64,000 nt of DNA from JBNLBS01 sp050303415 (GTDB lineage Bacteria; Pseudomonadota; Gammaproteobacteria; Methylococcales; Methylomonadaceae): contig JBNLBS010000002.1 of the NCBI GenBank assembly GCA_050303415.1, forward strand, positions 124,001 to 188,000, written 5' to 3'. Below, one piece after another: positions 51,145 through 60,871 of the stretch. How positions within the stretch are numbered: the first letter of the stretch is position 1; each line of letters opens with the position of its first letter. Under the pieces are notes generated by a model, which did not search any database, was not told where the DNA came from, and saw only the letters and a list, made by a program, of their open reading frames with translations. The position numbers and the translations under genes were made by a program.

Positions 51145-51924
51145 TTGCCTGAATTAAGTAAAATAAAAGGTCTGCTATTTGATCTGGACGGTGTGCTTTA
51201 TATTGGTTCACAGCTTATTGAAGGTGCTGTTGAAGCGGTTGAGAAAATTCGACACAGCGATATTCAGTGTCGATTTATCACCAATACCAGTACATTATCC
51301 CGGAACTCACTGCAACAGAAACTGTCGGCACTTGGCTTTGCAATTCCGGCGGATGAAATTATCAGCGCCCCTCAAGCCGTTCTGCTTTATCTGCAACAAC
51401 AGCATGACCCGGTTTGTCATTTATTATTGGCTGATGATGTTAAAAACGACTTTGCCCATATCAGGCAATCGAACCAGAAAGCCGATTTTATTATTATCGG
51501 TGATATTGGAGATGCCTGGTCTTATCACTTATTGAACAAAGTTTTTAATCAGTTGCTTAACGGCGCCAAATTAATTGCCATACATAAAAACAAATTCTGG
51601 CAGACCGAACAGGGCATGCAAATGGATATCGGTGGCTTTATTGCGGCGCTCGAATATGCCAGCGGACAACAAGCCACGATTATCGGTAAGCCTTCACCCG
51701 CGTTCTTTCATTCAGCACTACAAGATATAAACCTGCCGAGCAAAAATATTGCCATTATCGGTGATGATATTGACAGCGATATCGGTGGTGCACAAGCCGT
51801 CGGCTTAAACACAATACTGGTTAAAACCGGCAAATACCGTCAAGCCTATACTGATCAATCGGCTATCAGGCCGGATGTTACTATCGAATCCGTCGCACAA
51901 TTGCCCGCCCTCTTAAATTTATAA
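51145..51924 (+). CDS. HAD-IIA family phosphatase
   Basis: This 259-residue HAD hydrolase has motif I LLFDLDGVLYIG (catalytic Asp about 13), FITNTSTLSRNSL (motif II), Lys in IGKPSPAFF and GDDIDSDIGGAQAVGL (motif IV). It belongs to the NagD/LHPP-like IIA branch with a C2 cap. The start is a TTG, well supported by AAGGAGG seven bases before it. It follows the jelly-roll-like gene by 12 nt. Substrate unknown; phosphate esters of small sugars or nucleotides are typical. Confidence 0.88.
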   Translation: MPELSKIKGLLFDLDGVLYIGSQLIEGAVEAVEKIRHSDIQCRFITNTSTLSRNSLQQKLSALGFAIPADEIISAPQAVLLYLQQQHDPVCHLLLADDVKNDFAHIRQSNQKADFIIIGDIGDAWSYHLLNKVFNQLLNGAKLIAIHKNKFWQTEQGMQMDIGGFIAALEYASGQQATIIGKPSPAFFHSALQDINLPSKNIAIIGDDIDSDIGGAQAVGLNTILVKTGKYRQAYTDQSAIRPDVTIESVAQLPALLNL

Positions 51925-51932
51925 TTGTTACG

Positions 51933-52745
51933 CTAGCCACCCTGTTTACGTGCATTTTGTATGGTCTCATAGGCCTTTCTGATATTCTGGGTTTTTTCTT
52001 TAGCCAGTACCATCATTTCTTCGGGCAAACCTTTGGATACCAGTTTATCCGGATGGTGCTGGCTGATTAGGCGACGATAAGCTTTTTTCACCTCAACATC
52101 ACTGGCACTGGGTTTAACATCCAAAATGGCATAGGCATCGTTGAGTTGATGACGACTTGATTTTCTGCTTGCCTGGCCTTCAGCCTGACTATAAAACCGA
52201 TGTTGCGCCTGTATTTGTATCTTAATACTTTCGTATTCAAGGCGCATAATGCCCAACTGACTGCAAATATGACGCAATAAATGATCTTCAACCGTATCAA
52301 GAGCGCCATCTGCATAAGCTGCCTGGACCTGTAACTCCAGAAACATTCGCATTAAACTGGTACGCCTGTGACATTCTTTTCGAAACTGATGCAGGATATC
52401 ATCCAAAGGAAAACCATCCTGCTTGCCCTGTTGAAACAAATTAATGGCCGTTTTACGCATTTCCGGCGATAACGCCAGCTCGTCCATTATCCGTTTGGCA
52501 AGATTAATTTCTTCAGTCGATACCCTGCCATCAGCTTTAGCAACATGTCCCATGACTGAAAAAGTAGCGGTAAAAAAAGCCATTTGCACCCGATGCTGAT
52601 CACCGGGACTGAGTGCCTCATCAATCTCAAAACCCTGCAGTCCCTTATCGAAATGATGCCCGACCGATGCCCCTAAAATTGCCCCCAATGGGCCACCCAA
52701 TAAGAACCCGAATGTCCCGCCAAGAACTTTGCCTAACCAACTCAT
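51933..52745 (-). CDS. djlA: DjlA-type co-chaperone (TerB-like and J domain)
   Basis: This 270-residue membrane-anchored J protein has a Gly-rich N-terminal helix (VLGGTFGFLLGGPLGAILGASVG, about 5-27), a TerB-like domain (about 50-170), and a C-terminal J domain with the HPD motif (SQHHPDKLV, about 235-245). It would stimulate DnaK at the inner membrane. ATG 52745 is preferred over an in-frame TTG. It converges with the HAD gene, 8 nt apart, and is divergent from purC. Confidence 0.93.
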   Translation of the reverse strand: MSWLGKVLGGTFGFLLGGPLGAILGASVGHHFDKGLQGFEIDEALSPGDQHRVQMAFFTATFSVMGHVAKADGRVSTEEINLAKRIMDELALSPEMRKTAINLFQQGKQDGFPLDDILHQFRKECHRRTSLMRMFLELQVQAAYADGALDTVEDHLLRHICSQLGIMRLEYESIKIQIQAQHRFYSQAEGQASRKSSRHQLNDAYAILDVKPSASDVEVKKAYRRLISQHHPDKLVSKGLPEEMMVLAKEKTQNIRKAYETIQNARKQGG

Positions 52746-52821
52746 TGTTATCAATCCTGTTTTGTTTAAAAAAATGATAAAATTACAGATTACTGTTTAA
52801 TTTATATCAAAGCGAAATATT

Positions 52822-53715
52822 ATGAACGCACCTGCTGCACTTTACGACTCCTGTTTATCAACTTTAAAGCTCCGTGCTCGTGGCAAAGTGCGTGATATTT
52901 ATGATATTGATGATCATCACATGCTTATCGTCACCACTGATCGACTCTCTGCCTTTGATGTTATTTTACCCGACCCGATTCCGGGTAAAGGCAAGGTATT
53001 AACCTCGGTATCAAACTTCTGGTTTAAAAAGATGGAGAATATCATCCCTAATCATTTGGCTGAACTTGCTTTGGCTGACGTTATCCCGGATGATGAAGAA
53101 CGTGCCCAGGTTGAAGGCCGGGCCATTGTTGTTAAACGCCTAAAGCCTTTACCGGTTGAAGCGATAGTACGCGGCTATTTAATCGGTTCCGGCTGGAAAG
53201 ACTATCAAAAAACCGGTTCTGTTTGCGGTATTCAATTACCGGCTGGTTTGCAACAGGCTCAGCAACTGCCTGAAGCTATTTTCACCCCGTCCACAAAAGC
53301 CGAGGTGGGCGACCATGATGAGAATATTTCCTTTGCCAAAACGGTTGAGCTTTTAGGACAGGAGCTGGCGGAAAAAGTTCGTGATGCCAGCATCAAACTC
53401 TACACCGAAGCGGCGCACTATGCCAAACAACACGGTATTATTATTGCCGATACCAAATTTGAATTTGGCCTGGATGACGATGGTACTCTATATTTAATTG
53501 ATGAAGCTTTAACGCCTGATTCCTCCAGGTTCTGGCCGGCTGACCAATATCAAGTCGGCATCAGTCCACCCAGTTTCGATAAACAATATATCCGTGATTA
53601 TCTGGAAACACTGGATTGGGATAAAACAGCACCGGGCCCTCATTTGCCGACTGAAGTCACTGAACATTGTGCCGCAAAGTATCGGGAAGCTGCAATGCGT
53701 TTAATTCAAGACTAA
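52822..53715 (+). CDS. purC: SAICAR synthetase (PurC, long form)
   Basis: This enzyme makes SAICAR in purine synthesis from CAIR, aspartate and ATP. The 297 residues include RGKVRDIYDIDDHHMLIVTTDRLSAFD, PLPVEAIVRGYLIGSGWKDY, TPSTKAEVGDHDENIS and IDEALTPDSSRFW. It is the longer, yeast-like form found in some proteobacteria (E. coli PurC is about 237). It is a single gene with a HAD-like gene 30 nt downstream. Confidence 0.96.
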   Translation: MNAPAALYDSCLSTLKLRARGKVRDIYDIDDHHMLIVTTDRLSAFDVILPDPIPGKGKVLTSVSNFWFKKMENIIPNHLAELALADVIPDDEERAQVEGRAIVVKRLKPLPVEAIVRGYLIGSGWKDYQKTGSVCGIQLPAGLQQAQQLPEAIFTPSTKAEVGDHDENISFAKTVELLGQELAEKVRDASIKLYTEAAHYAKQHGIIIADTKFEFGLDDDGTLYLIDEALTPDSSRFWPADQYQVGISPPSFDKQYIRDYLETLDWDKTAPGPHLPTEVTEHCAAKYREAAMRLIQD

Positions 53716-53745
53716 TCGGATGCTGTTCAATTTATAAGGAAAACC

Positions 53746-54489
53746 ATGAAAGACTCTGTTATTTACGCTCTGGATTTTGATGGTGTAATTTGCGATAGCG
53801 CGGTTGAAACAGGTATCACCGGCTGGAAGGCGGCCAGAAAACTCTATTCTGACATGCCTGAAGAAATGCCGGCTCAAGATTTAATTGACCAGTTTCGTCT
53901 GGCGCGACCGATTATCGAAACCGGTTATGAATCCATTCTGGTTATGCGGCTGTTATTTGAGGGCGAAAATATCGATACCATTCTGGCTGATTTTACCCAC
54001 AAAAAGCAGGCCCTGCTTAACCGGCATAACATCGATAACAACCATTTAATAAAATTATTTGGCGACACCCGGGATCAATGGATTGAAAATTCCTTGGACG
54101 AATGGGTTAATATGAATCCGTTATTCGGTGAAGTTCAACAAAAATTACAAAACCTTAATCATTGGTATATTATCACCACAAAACAGGAACGTTTTGTCAG
54201 AAAAATTCTTAAAGCCAATCAAATCAACATGGCCGATGAAAATATTTTTGGTCTGGATCGACAGCTTTCTAAAGAGCAAGTGCTTGCTGTTTTATTAAAC
54301 AAACACCCAGATAAAGCCATTTATTTTGTCGAGGACAGACTGCCAACCTTAAAAAACGTAATTAAAAACAAACAACTGAGTTCGATAAAACTTTTCTTTG
54401 CGCTATGGGGTTATAACACCGATGAAGATAAGGCTCAGGCCGCACAAATGCCGGTTGAATCAATTCAACTGGATAATTTTTTAATATAG
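53746..54489 (+). CDS. HAD superfamily hydrolase
   Basis: This 247-residue protein has a HAD motif I YALDFDGVICDSAVETG (Asp nucleophile about residue 10), a helical cap (about 20-110), a Thr/Lys motif HWYIITTKQERFVRKIL and a motif IV IYFVEDRLPTL. It resembles the phosphoglycolate-phosphatase-like branch found in cyanobacteria and some proteobacteria. Substrate unknown. It probably shares the purC transcript. Confidence 0.85.
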   Translation: MKDSVIYALDFDGVICDSAVETGITGWKAARKLYSDMPEEMPAQDLIDQFRLARPIIETGYESILVMRLLFEGENIDTILADFTHKKQALLNRHNIDNNHLIKLFGDTRDQWIENSLDEWVNMNPLFGEVQQKLQNLNHWYIITTKQERFVRKILKANQINMADENIFGLDRQLSKEQVLAVLLNKHPDKAIYFVEDRLPTLKNVIKNKQLSSIKLFFALWGYNTDEDKAQAAQMPVESIQLDNFLI

Positions 54490-54517
54490 ACTCTCCTTGC
54501 TTTGAGGGGGAAATTGC

Positions 54518-54958
54518 CTATTTTAGTGGTAAAAGACAATGGCCGTGCTTATCAAATAAACATGGCCGTTCCGATACTAGTATTTTATTATCCAAAGGTT
54601 GTAACAACTGCAGCGGTAACAAAAAAGCTCCGCCGCTAACAGGCCGAACAAAAATAGCGACCCCTTTAGCTTCCAGCAATAGATCATTTTCCATAAAATC
54701 GATGACTTTGCTTATTGCCTCCTCAAAGTCGATTAATTCTTTATTGTGTAAATAATTCCTATAAAACCGGATACATTTAGCCGACATTTTTAAAAAATCA
54801 TTTTCAATCTTGCTCAAATCAAAATAACAACTTAAAAACTTAGCCGGCCCTACTTTTATTTTCTTCAGGATTTCTATCTGTTCGAGCAATTCTGCATTTG
54901 TTGTTATGTGTTCCAAGCAACCTAAACGTTTAACATCTATTCCAACGGCTCTGTTCAT
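54518..54958 (-). CDS. Short protein, possible N-terminal domain of a baeRF (release-factor-like) family
   Basis: This 146-residue protein ends AKGVAIFVRPVSGGAFLLPLQLLQPLDNKILVSERPCLFDK, which resembles the strand pattern at the start of bacterial relatives of archaeo-eukaryotic release factor eRF1 (baeRF). Those proteins are usually more than twice as long. The reading frame ends cleanly 29 nt before the HAD stop, so this is either a natural single-domain form or a truncated remnant. The resemblance is by eye and weak. The gene converges with the HAD gene and is divergent from nhaR. Confidence 0.45.
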   Translation of the reverse strand: MNRAVGIDVKRLGCLEHITTNAELLEQIEILKKIKVGPAKFLSCYFDLSKIENDFLKMSAKCIRFYRNYLHNKELIDFEEAISKVIDFMENDLLLEAKGVAIFVRPVSGGAFLLPLQLLQPLDNKILVSERPCLFDKHGHCLLPLK

Positions 54959-55196
54959 GACCTTTACCCCGCTCTAAGTTCTGCTATCAAACTAATTTAA
55001 CATCCTAAGGTATACTAAAGCTCTGTTACCCAAGAATTGCCCAGGTAATTTTCATTTAATCGACATAATAAATATTTAAACCGGATAATTCATAACAGCG
55101 ATGAAGCTTTACCCGCACCATAAAATACATAATAAATTATTGAATTATCTAAAAATAAATTAATAACCGGCCTCATGAAATATTCGGGTTAATTAC

Positions 55197-56105
55197 ATGA
55201 TCAACTACAAACATCTTCACTATTTCTGGATTGTTGCTAAAGAAAAAAGTATCGCCAGAGCCAGTGAACGTCTGCATTTAACGCCTCAGACTATTAGTGG
55301 GCAAATTAGCGCACTGGAAAAGTCCCTGGGTATCGCTTTATTTGACCGTGTCGGTCGTCATCTGGAGCTAACTGATACCGGTCGGGTAGTCTTAAGCTAT
55401 GCCGATGAAATTTTCTCTTTAGGTAATGAACTGGAAAACACCTTACACAATAACCCTGAAAAGCCAATCCTAACATTTAAAGTCGGTATTGCCGATGTTG
55501 TTCCTAAATCCATAGCTTACCGGTTATTGGAACCGGCATTAAATCTGCCTGAAAAGGTACATATTCGTTGTAAGGAAAATAACCTTAACAGTTTGTTGGC
55601 AGACCTCATTTTACATAAAGTCGATCTGGTCATCTCCGATAGCCCGATTCCATCGGAAATAAATATTCGCGGTTTTAATCATCCTCTGGGTGATTCTGAA
55701 ATTGCATTTTTTGCTGCCCCCAAACTGCTGGCGTCCTTTACCGAAAGCTTTCCTGCCTGTCTGGATAATACACCACTATTAATGCCCAGTGAAAGCACCG
55801 GAATTCGTATGCATCTTCAACAATGGTTTGATACCCATCATATTCAACCTGATATTATAGGCGAATTCGATGATAGCGCATTAATGAAAGAATTCGGTCA
55901 GGCCGGTATCGGCGTTTTTGCCGCCCCAACAGCCATTAAACATGAAATGGAAAAAAAATATGGTGTCATTGCCTTTGGTTGTGCTGAAGAGGTGATTATC
56001 CGGTTTTATGCCATTTCTGTTCAACGTCGTCTGTCTCACCCTGCTGTAAATGCCATTACCGAAACGGCTAGAGAATGGTTGTTTAGAACTCCCGATACTT
56101 TTTAA
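55197..56105 (+). CDS. nhaR: NhaR-type LysR regulator
   Basis: This 302-residue LysR regulator has HTH segment MINYKHLHYFWIVAKEKSIARASERLHLTPQTISGQISALEKSLG, nearly in register with E. coli NhaR (YNHLYYFW...TPQTITGQI). An effector domain follows (VGIADVVPK, DLVISDSPIP, GEFDDSALMKEFG). In E. coli it senses Na+ and activates nhaA and the pga biofilm genes. No nhaA is nearby. It converges with amrS, 2 nt apart. Confidence 0.9.
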   Translation: MINYKHLHYFWIVAKEKSIARASERLHLTPQTISGQISALEKSLGIALFDRVGRHLELTDTGRVVLSYADEIFSLGNELENTLHNNPEKPILTFKVGIADVVPKSIAYRLLEPALNLPEKVHIRCKENNLNSLLADLILHKVDLVISDSPIPSEINIRGFNHPLGDSEIAFFAAPKLLASFTESFPACLDNTPLLMPSESTGIRMHLQQWFDTHHIQPDIIGEFDDSALMKEFGQAGIGVFAAPTAIKHEMEKKYGVIAFGCAEEVIIRFYAISVQRRLSHPAVNAITETAREWLFRTPDTF

Positions 56106-56107
56106 TG

Positions 56108-57190
56108 TTAAATTTTAATAGCACACCGCCTGGCACCCCATTGTCCGGGGCTTTCATCAAAATATCCCGAACAGGGCGTTGCACAATTTGTGCATGTGCC
56201 ATCAGCATTTAGATTCCATTCCGATAACTGATACCAGTCCCTACCTATTAACAATTCGCCGCAGTGATGACAATAGGTACTATCCGCCGCCTTGTCATGT
56301 ACATTACCCACATAAGCGTAATGCACGCCGTTTTTTATCGCTATATTTCTTGCCTGTAATAATGAGTCCAAAGGCGTTGCCGGTTTATCCTGCATTTTCC
56401 AATCCGGATGAAATGCTGAAAAATGCATTGGCACGTCCGGCCCCAGATGTTCCACAACCCATTGCGTCATGGCTTCCAGTTCGGTTTCAGAATCGTTTTC
56501 ACCTGGAATAATCAGAGTGGTTAACTCCAGCCATACCGAGGTTTCATGTTTGATATATTGTAATGTTTCCAATACCGCTTGAAGGTGGCTTCCCGTTATT
56601 TGATGATAAAACTTTTCGCTAAAGGCTTTTAGGTCAATATTAGCTGCATCCATATGCCGGTAGAACTCTGCTCTGGGCTGCTCGCAAACATAGCCGGCAG
56701 AGACAGCAACGGATTTAATTCCCAATGCTTTACAGGCTTGTGCCGTATCTATGGCATATTCATGAAAAATAACCGGGTCATTATAGGTATAAGCCACACT
56801 TTTGCATTGATTTTGTTCTGCTGCTTTGGCAATGGCATCAGGACTCGCCTTGCTCATTAATTTATCCATTTCTCTGGACTTACTGATATCCCAGTTTTGA
56901 CAAAATTTACAGGCCAGATTGCAACCAGCCGTACCAAAAGACAACACCGCTGAGCCGGGATAAAAATGATTCAACGGTTTCTTTTCAATCGGGTCTATTG
57001 CAAATCCACTGGATCGACCATAACTGGTCATAACAACCTGTTCATTCAGATTTTGCCTTATAAAGCACAGTCCCCGCTGCCCTTCATGCAGTTTACAAAA
57101 CCTGGGGCATAAATCACATTGAACGCGACCATCCTCCAATTTATGCCAGTAACGGGTTTTAACGCAGTCTTCAGTGATAAATGAAGTCAT
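56108..57190 (-). CDS. amrS: AmmeMemoRadiSam system radical SAM enzyme
   Basis: This 360-residue radical SAM protein has the cluster motif CNLACKFC (Cys90, Cys94, Cys97). An N-terminal metal-site-like set (CDLCPRFCKLHEGQRGLC, about 25-42) and a C-terminal zinc-ribbon-like part (CHHCGELL, CTNCATPC) flank it. It resembles glycyl-radical-activating enzymes but belongs to the three-part AmmeMemoRadiSam set with the MEMO and AMMECR1 genes that follow on the other strand. I know no settled reaction for the set. A perfect 9-bp palindrome (57260-57281) lies in the 194-nt gap between it and amrB. Confidence 0.93.
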   Translation of the reverse strand: MTSFITEDCVKTRYWHKLEDGRVQCDLCPRFCKLHEGQRGLCFIRQNLNEQVVMTSYGRSSGFAIDPIEKKPLNHFYPGSAVLSFGTAGCNLACKFCQNWDISKSREMDKLMSKASPDAIAKAAEQNQCKSVAYTYNDPVIFHEYAIDTAQACKALGIKSVAVSAGYVCEQPRAEFYRHMDAANIDLKAFSEKFYHQITGSHLQAVLETLQYIKHETSVWLELTTLIIPGENDSETELEAMTQWVVEHLGPDVPMHFSAFHPDWKMQDKPATPLDSLLQARNIAIKNGVHYAYVGNVHDKAADSTYCHHCGELLIGRDWYQLSEWNLNADGTCTNCATPCSGYFDESPGQWGARRCAIKI

Positions 57191-57259
57191 TTTATTGCAC
57201 CACCCTAGATAAACAAATCAATTTTGCAAAAATTAAGTATCTCTCTTAGTTGTTCAAAT

Positions 57260-57281
57260 TGCCAATGTTTTGACATTGGCA
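57260..57281. promoter_or_regulatory. Perfect palindrome between amrS and amrB
   Basis: TGCCAATGT (57260-57268) and ACATTGGCA (57273-57281) surround TTTG. It lies about 70 nt upstream of amrS and 103 nt upstream of amrB, in the right place for an operator serving both divergent genes. No T-run follows, so it is not a terminator. Confidence 0.5.
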
Positions 57282-57384
57282 TCAAACCAAACTGGAGTGG
57301 GCTTGAATTGTTATTCGATTAATTATTAACCTTTTTGTTCAATTTAAGCTATATTATCTAGTCTAGAGATTCTGGAGCTTTACC

Positions 57385-58164
57385 ATGATCAGAAAAGCAG
57401 CAGTTGCTGGAACATTCTATCCGGCCAATCCACTACAACTGCATAACACAGTATCGACTATGTTAGAACAGGCTAAAACTTCTGAAGTTATCCCTAAAGC
57501 CCTGATTGTGCCACATGCCGGGTATATTTTTTCCGGACCCATTGCCGCTTCTGCTTATTGCCTGTTAAAAAATCTTAAACACTCTGTCAGCCGCGTTATT
57601 TTATTAGGCCCCTCGCATCGTGTTGCTTTTAAAGGTTTTGCATGCTCCCGGGCGGATCAGTTTATGACACCTTTAGGGACTATTGATGTAAATACCGAGG
57701 CTATAAAATCAATTATTACTCTTCCAGATGTTGAGTTTATAGAGCAGGCGCATACTTACGAACATTGTCTTGAAGTCCAGCTTCCCTTTTTACAGGAGAC
57801 TCTTAGTCACTTTACGATTGTACCTATTGTCACCGGTGATGCATCTCCGCAAATGGTTTGTGATGTGATTAACAAATTATGGGGGGGGCCCGAAACCTTG
57901 GTAATTATCAGTTCGGATTTAAGCCATTACCATCAATATGACGTAGCTAAAAGCAAAGATGCAGTAACCAGCAGGCAAATTGAAAACTTGGAGTTTGAAA
58001 CACTTCACAGTGATTCTGCCTGTGGAAAAGTTGCTATTAGTGGTCTATTAAAATTCTCACGAGACCATAGCCTGCAGGTTAACAATTTGGATTTAAGAAA
58101 TTCCGGTGATACAGCCGGAGATAAAAACCGGGTGGTTGGCTATGGCGCTTATGTCATTCAATGA
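57385..58164 (+). CDS. amrB: AmmeMemoRadiSam system protein B (MEMO family)
   Basis: This 259-residue MEMO protein keeps the metal-site residues described in human MEMO1: His44 (VPHAGYIFSG), His78 (LLGPSHRVA), His181 (ISSDLSHYH) and Cys213 (SACGK). MEMO proteins share the fold of class III extradiol dioxygenases and bind iron or copper; the bacterial role is unknown. Its last codons overlap the AMMECR1 start, so the two are translated together. Confidence 0.93.
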   Translation: MIRKAAVAGTFYPANPLQLHNTVSTMLEQAKTSEVIPKALIVPHAGYIFSGPIAASAYCLLKNLKHSVSRVILLGPSHRVAFKGFACSRADQFMTPLGTIDVNTEAIKSIITLPDVEFIEQAHTYEHCLEVQLPFLQETLSHFTIVPIVTGDASPQMVCDVINKLWGGPETLVIISSDLSHYHQYDVAKSKDAVTSRQIENLEFETLHSDSACGKVAISGLLKFSRDHSLQVNNLDLRNSGDTAGDKNRVVGYGAYVIQ

Positions 58165-58714
58165 AGAAGAACAAAAACGCTTACTTGATTTAGCTTTTGC
58201 TTCTATTCAACACGGTTTATCAACCGGACAGGCAATAGAGATAAATTTAGCTGATTTTCCGGACAGATTGAAACAAAAACAAGCCAGTTTTGTTACGTTG
58301 GAAATCAATAAACAATTACGTGGTTGTATCGGTATGCTGGAAGCCATAAGGCCGCTGGCCAAAGATGTTGCTGAAAATGCCTTTTCTGCCGCATTTAAAG
58401 ACCCTAGGTTTGCTCCTTTGAGCAGGGACGAATATAGTTTATTAACGCTTCATATTTCTATCTTGTCTGCCTCTGAACCAATAAGTTTCAATTCGGAACA
58501 AGATTTAATCGGACAATTAAGACCCGGTATAGATGGCTTGATACTACAGGAAAAAAATCGGCGAGGTACTTTTTTGCCGTCTGTCTGGGAAACCTTACCG
58601 AAACCGGAACAATTCTTACGCCATTTAAAGCAAAAAGCCGGGCTACCTGATGATTATTGGTCGAAAAATATTAAAATCTTTCGTTATACAACCGAGTTCA
58701 TCTCGTCTGATTAA
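58151..58714 (+). CDS. amrA: AmmeMemoRadiSam system protein A (AMMECR1 family)
   Basis: This protein of about 187 residues has the AMMECR1 core FVTLEINKQLRGCIGMLEAIRPLAKDVAENAFSAAFKDPRF and the end RRGTFLPSVWETLPKPEQFLRHLKQKAGLP, with the LRGCIG signature. The start is ATG 58151 or ATG 58142, inside the amrB coding end. Biochemical role unknown. Its 3' end overlaps the converging GGDEF-EAL gene by 17 nt. Confidence 0.92.
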   Translation: MSFNEEEQKRLLDLAFASIQHGLSTGQAIEINLADFPDRLKQKQASFVTLEINKQLRGCIGMLEAIRPLAKDVAENAFSAAFKDPRFAPLSRDEYSLLTLHISILSASEPISFNSEQDLIGQLRPGIDGLILQEKNRRGTFLPSVWETLPKPEQFLRHLKQKAGLPDDYWSKNIKIFRYTTEFISSD

Positions 58715-60869
58715 TAAATTGATCAGCCGGCCTGCCCAAGTGATAACCCTGCGCATAATCAATACCAATAGCCTGTATATGTTGCATGACTTCTTCACTT
58801 TCGACAAATTCCGCCAATGTCTTCATATCCAGCTCCTGACATAAATTATTTAATGAATTTACCAGAGCTCGGTCAATTTTTGATTCCAGAATATTTCTGA
58901 TAAAGGTACCGTCAATTTTGACATATTCGAAATGTAATTCCCTTAAATAGTGGAATGAATTATAACCGCTACCAAAGTCATCCAAGGCAAAGGCAAATCC
59001 TTTTTCACGTAAGTTGGATAGAAATTTACGCATATTTGATAAATCACTGATCACTTCCCGTTCAGTAATTTCAAATACCAGGCGATCCGGATTGACGTTA
59101 TGTTGCTTACATAAATCCTCTGCATATTGCAGTATATCTCTACGTTGAATCTCTTGCGGGGTTAAATTGATAAAGACTTTAGGCATATATCCATTTAGAT
59201 GGTTATTTTTAACCATAAATTCTGTCACTATGCGCAACATGACATGGTCCAGGTCAATATTAATCCCATACTTGTCAGCGATATCAATAAATTGCCCGGC
59301 CGGAATAATTTCACCTTCTTCCGTCTGCAAGCGGGCTAATGCTTCATAGGCATAAATACCCCCTGTACTATTATCCATAATCGGCTGAAAATACGGAATG
59401 ATACGCTGATCTTTTAAGGCCGCACGTAAAACTTCTGATATACCATGTACTTTTTTACTGCTGGCAACACTTTGCTCAACTGAATTTAAGGAACAGACAT
59501 AGTCTTTACCCGAATCTTTAGCCTGATACAGGGCAATGTCCACGCCGGACATTAAATCATTAATTGATTGGGCATCAGTGGGGTAAGTCACCAAGCCTAT
59601 GGATATACTGATACGGATTGGATGTGTACCGGAACCTTGACACATAAACTCCTGCTCGTTAGTTGCTTTCCTTAATACCTCAGCAACTTTGAGTGCATTT
59701 TCTGCACTGGTTTCCGGTAGAATAATAGCAAATTCATCGCCACCCAATCGCGCTAAAACATCTCCCCGGCGGAGGTTTTTTCTGAATAATTGGGCTAAAT
59801 TTATCAATACCTGATCGCCGCAAACATGGCCATAACCATCATTGATACCTTTAAAATTATCCAGGTCAATGGACAGAATTGAAAAATGATCATTATGCCG
59901 GGCCGACCGACCTATTTCATAATTTAAAATATCATTAAAATAACGCCGGTTATGAAGGCCGGTTAACGGATCATGCTCCGCATAATACTCTAGTTCTTCC
60001 AAAGAGTGGCTGAGCGTTCTGCTGGAACCCACAACCATCACCAATACGGATAATAATGAGCGAATAATATTCTGTTCCTGATTACTCAGTTGGTAATCAT
60101 AACTAAAACCTACACCTAAAATCCCTCCTACACTGGCATTATCGACCGACACACCGACAGGGATTGTCTTTAGTTTATCAAAGTTACAGCTACCCTGATT
60201 TCCCAGCAAACTATACTCTTTAATCGTAATCATACTGTCTGCAGAAATATCTAATGACGTTAGAAAGTCCTGCCTGATATTGTTATGCATAGGCTTGGTT
60301 AACGACTCTGAGCAATCTCCGGTGAAATAAACGTTAACATGAACCCCTTTTTCAATGGCAAATGCAATGGAAAAATAATTAAAGGGAAAAAAAGTATTAA
60401 ATTTGCGCAAAATATTTTGTACAAATATTTCCCAATTAGTCACTTCTTCGTGCGACAAAATGATATTTTCCAATACATATGATTGTCGTTCAAACAAACT
60501 TCTATCAATCAACGTTCCGGATAAACGCTCTATCAACTTATGGGTACTAATGATTAATGCTTCGATCAAACGAATGCTGACATCCCAGTCCTTTTTATTA
60601 ACTTCATTTAATAAATTTAAATTTGTTTTAATCGTTGTACAGCGCTGCGCATGAACAATAACTTTCTTACCGATTTCCTCATTTGCTGTTAGTTCGCTTA
60701 GTTGTTCGGACAGGTCATCCAGTTCTTTGATAACCAAATCTGAAATTCCCTGATCAAACAGCTGACCTCTGGTCTGTAATTCCAGTAATTGGGTCAGTTT
60801 TTGGATGATATGGGTATAAAACGACTTCAGGTCTGAAGACTTCCGATGAAAACTATCTAAGCTATCCAT
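58698..60869 (-). CDS. GGDEF-EAL c-di-GMP turnover protein with N-terminal sensor region
   Basis: This 723-residue protein has an N-terminal helical part (about 1-140), a GAF-like region (about 145-285) and then GGDEF (about 300-460, LARLGGDEFAII with an RRGD inhibitory site five residues before). The EAL domain (about 485-720) keeps YEALAR, NLTPQE, FEITERE, DDFGSGYNSF and KIDGTF. Both catalytic sites look intact, so it may make or break c-di-GMP. It lies 2 nt downstream of an ODP-like gene, a pairing known for oxygen- or NO-linked c-di-GMP control. There is a CRP-type palindrome upstream of the pair. Confidence 0.93.
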   Translation of the reverse strand: MDSLDSFHRKSSDLKSFYTHIIQKLTQLLELQTRGQLFDQGISDLVIKELDDLSEQLSELTANEEIGKKVIVHAQRCTTIKTNLNLLNEVNKKDWDVSIRLIEALIISTHKLIERLSGTLIDRSLFERQSYVLENIILSHEEVTNWEIFVQNILRKFNTFFPFNYFSIAFAIEKGVHVNVYFTGDCSESLTKPMHNNIRQDFLTSLDISADSMITIKEYSLLGNQGSCNFDKLKTIPVGVSVDNASVGGILGVGFSYDYQLSNQEQNIIRSLLSVLVMVVGSSRTLSHSLEELEYYAEHDPLTGLHNRRYFNDILNYEIGRSARHNDHFSILSIDLDNFKGINDGYGHVCGDQVLINLAQLFRKNLRRGDVLARLGGDEFAIILPETSAENALKVAEVLRKATNEQEFMCQGSGTHPIRISISIGLVTYPTDAQSINDLMSGVDIALYQAKDSGKDYVCSLNSVEQSVASSKKVHGISEVLRAALKDQRIIPYFQPIMDNSTGGIYAYEALARLQTEEGEIIPAGQFIDIADKYGINIDLDHVMLRIVTEFMVKNNHLNGYMPKVFINLTPQEIQRRDILQYAEDLCKQHNVNPDRLVFEITEREVISDLSNMRKFLSNLREKGFAFALDDFGSGYNSFHYLRELHFEYVKIDGTFIRNILESKIDRALVNSLNNLCQELDMKTLAEFVESEEVMQHIQAIGIDYAQGYHLGRPADQFINQTR

Positions 60870-60871
60870 AG

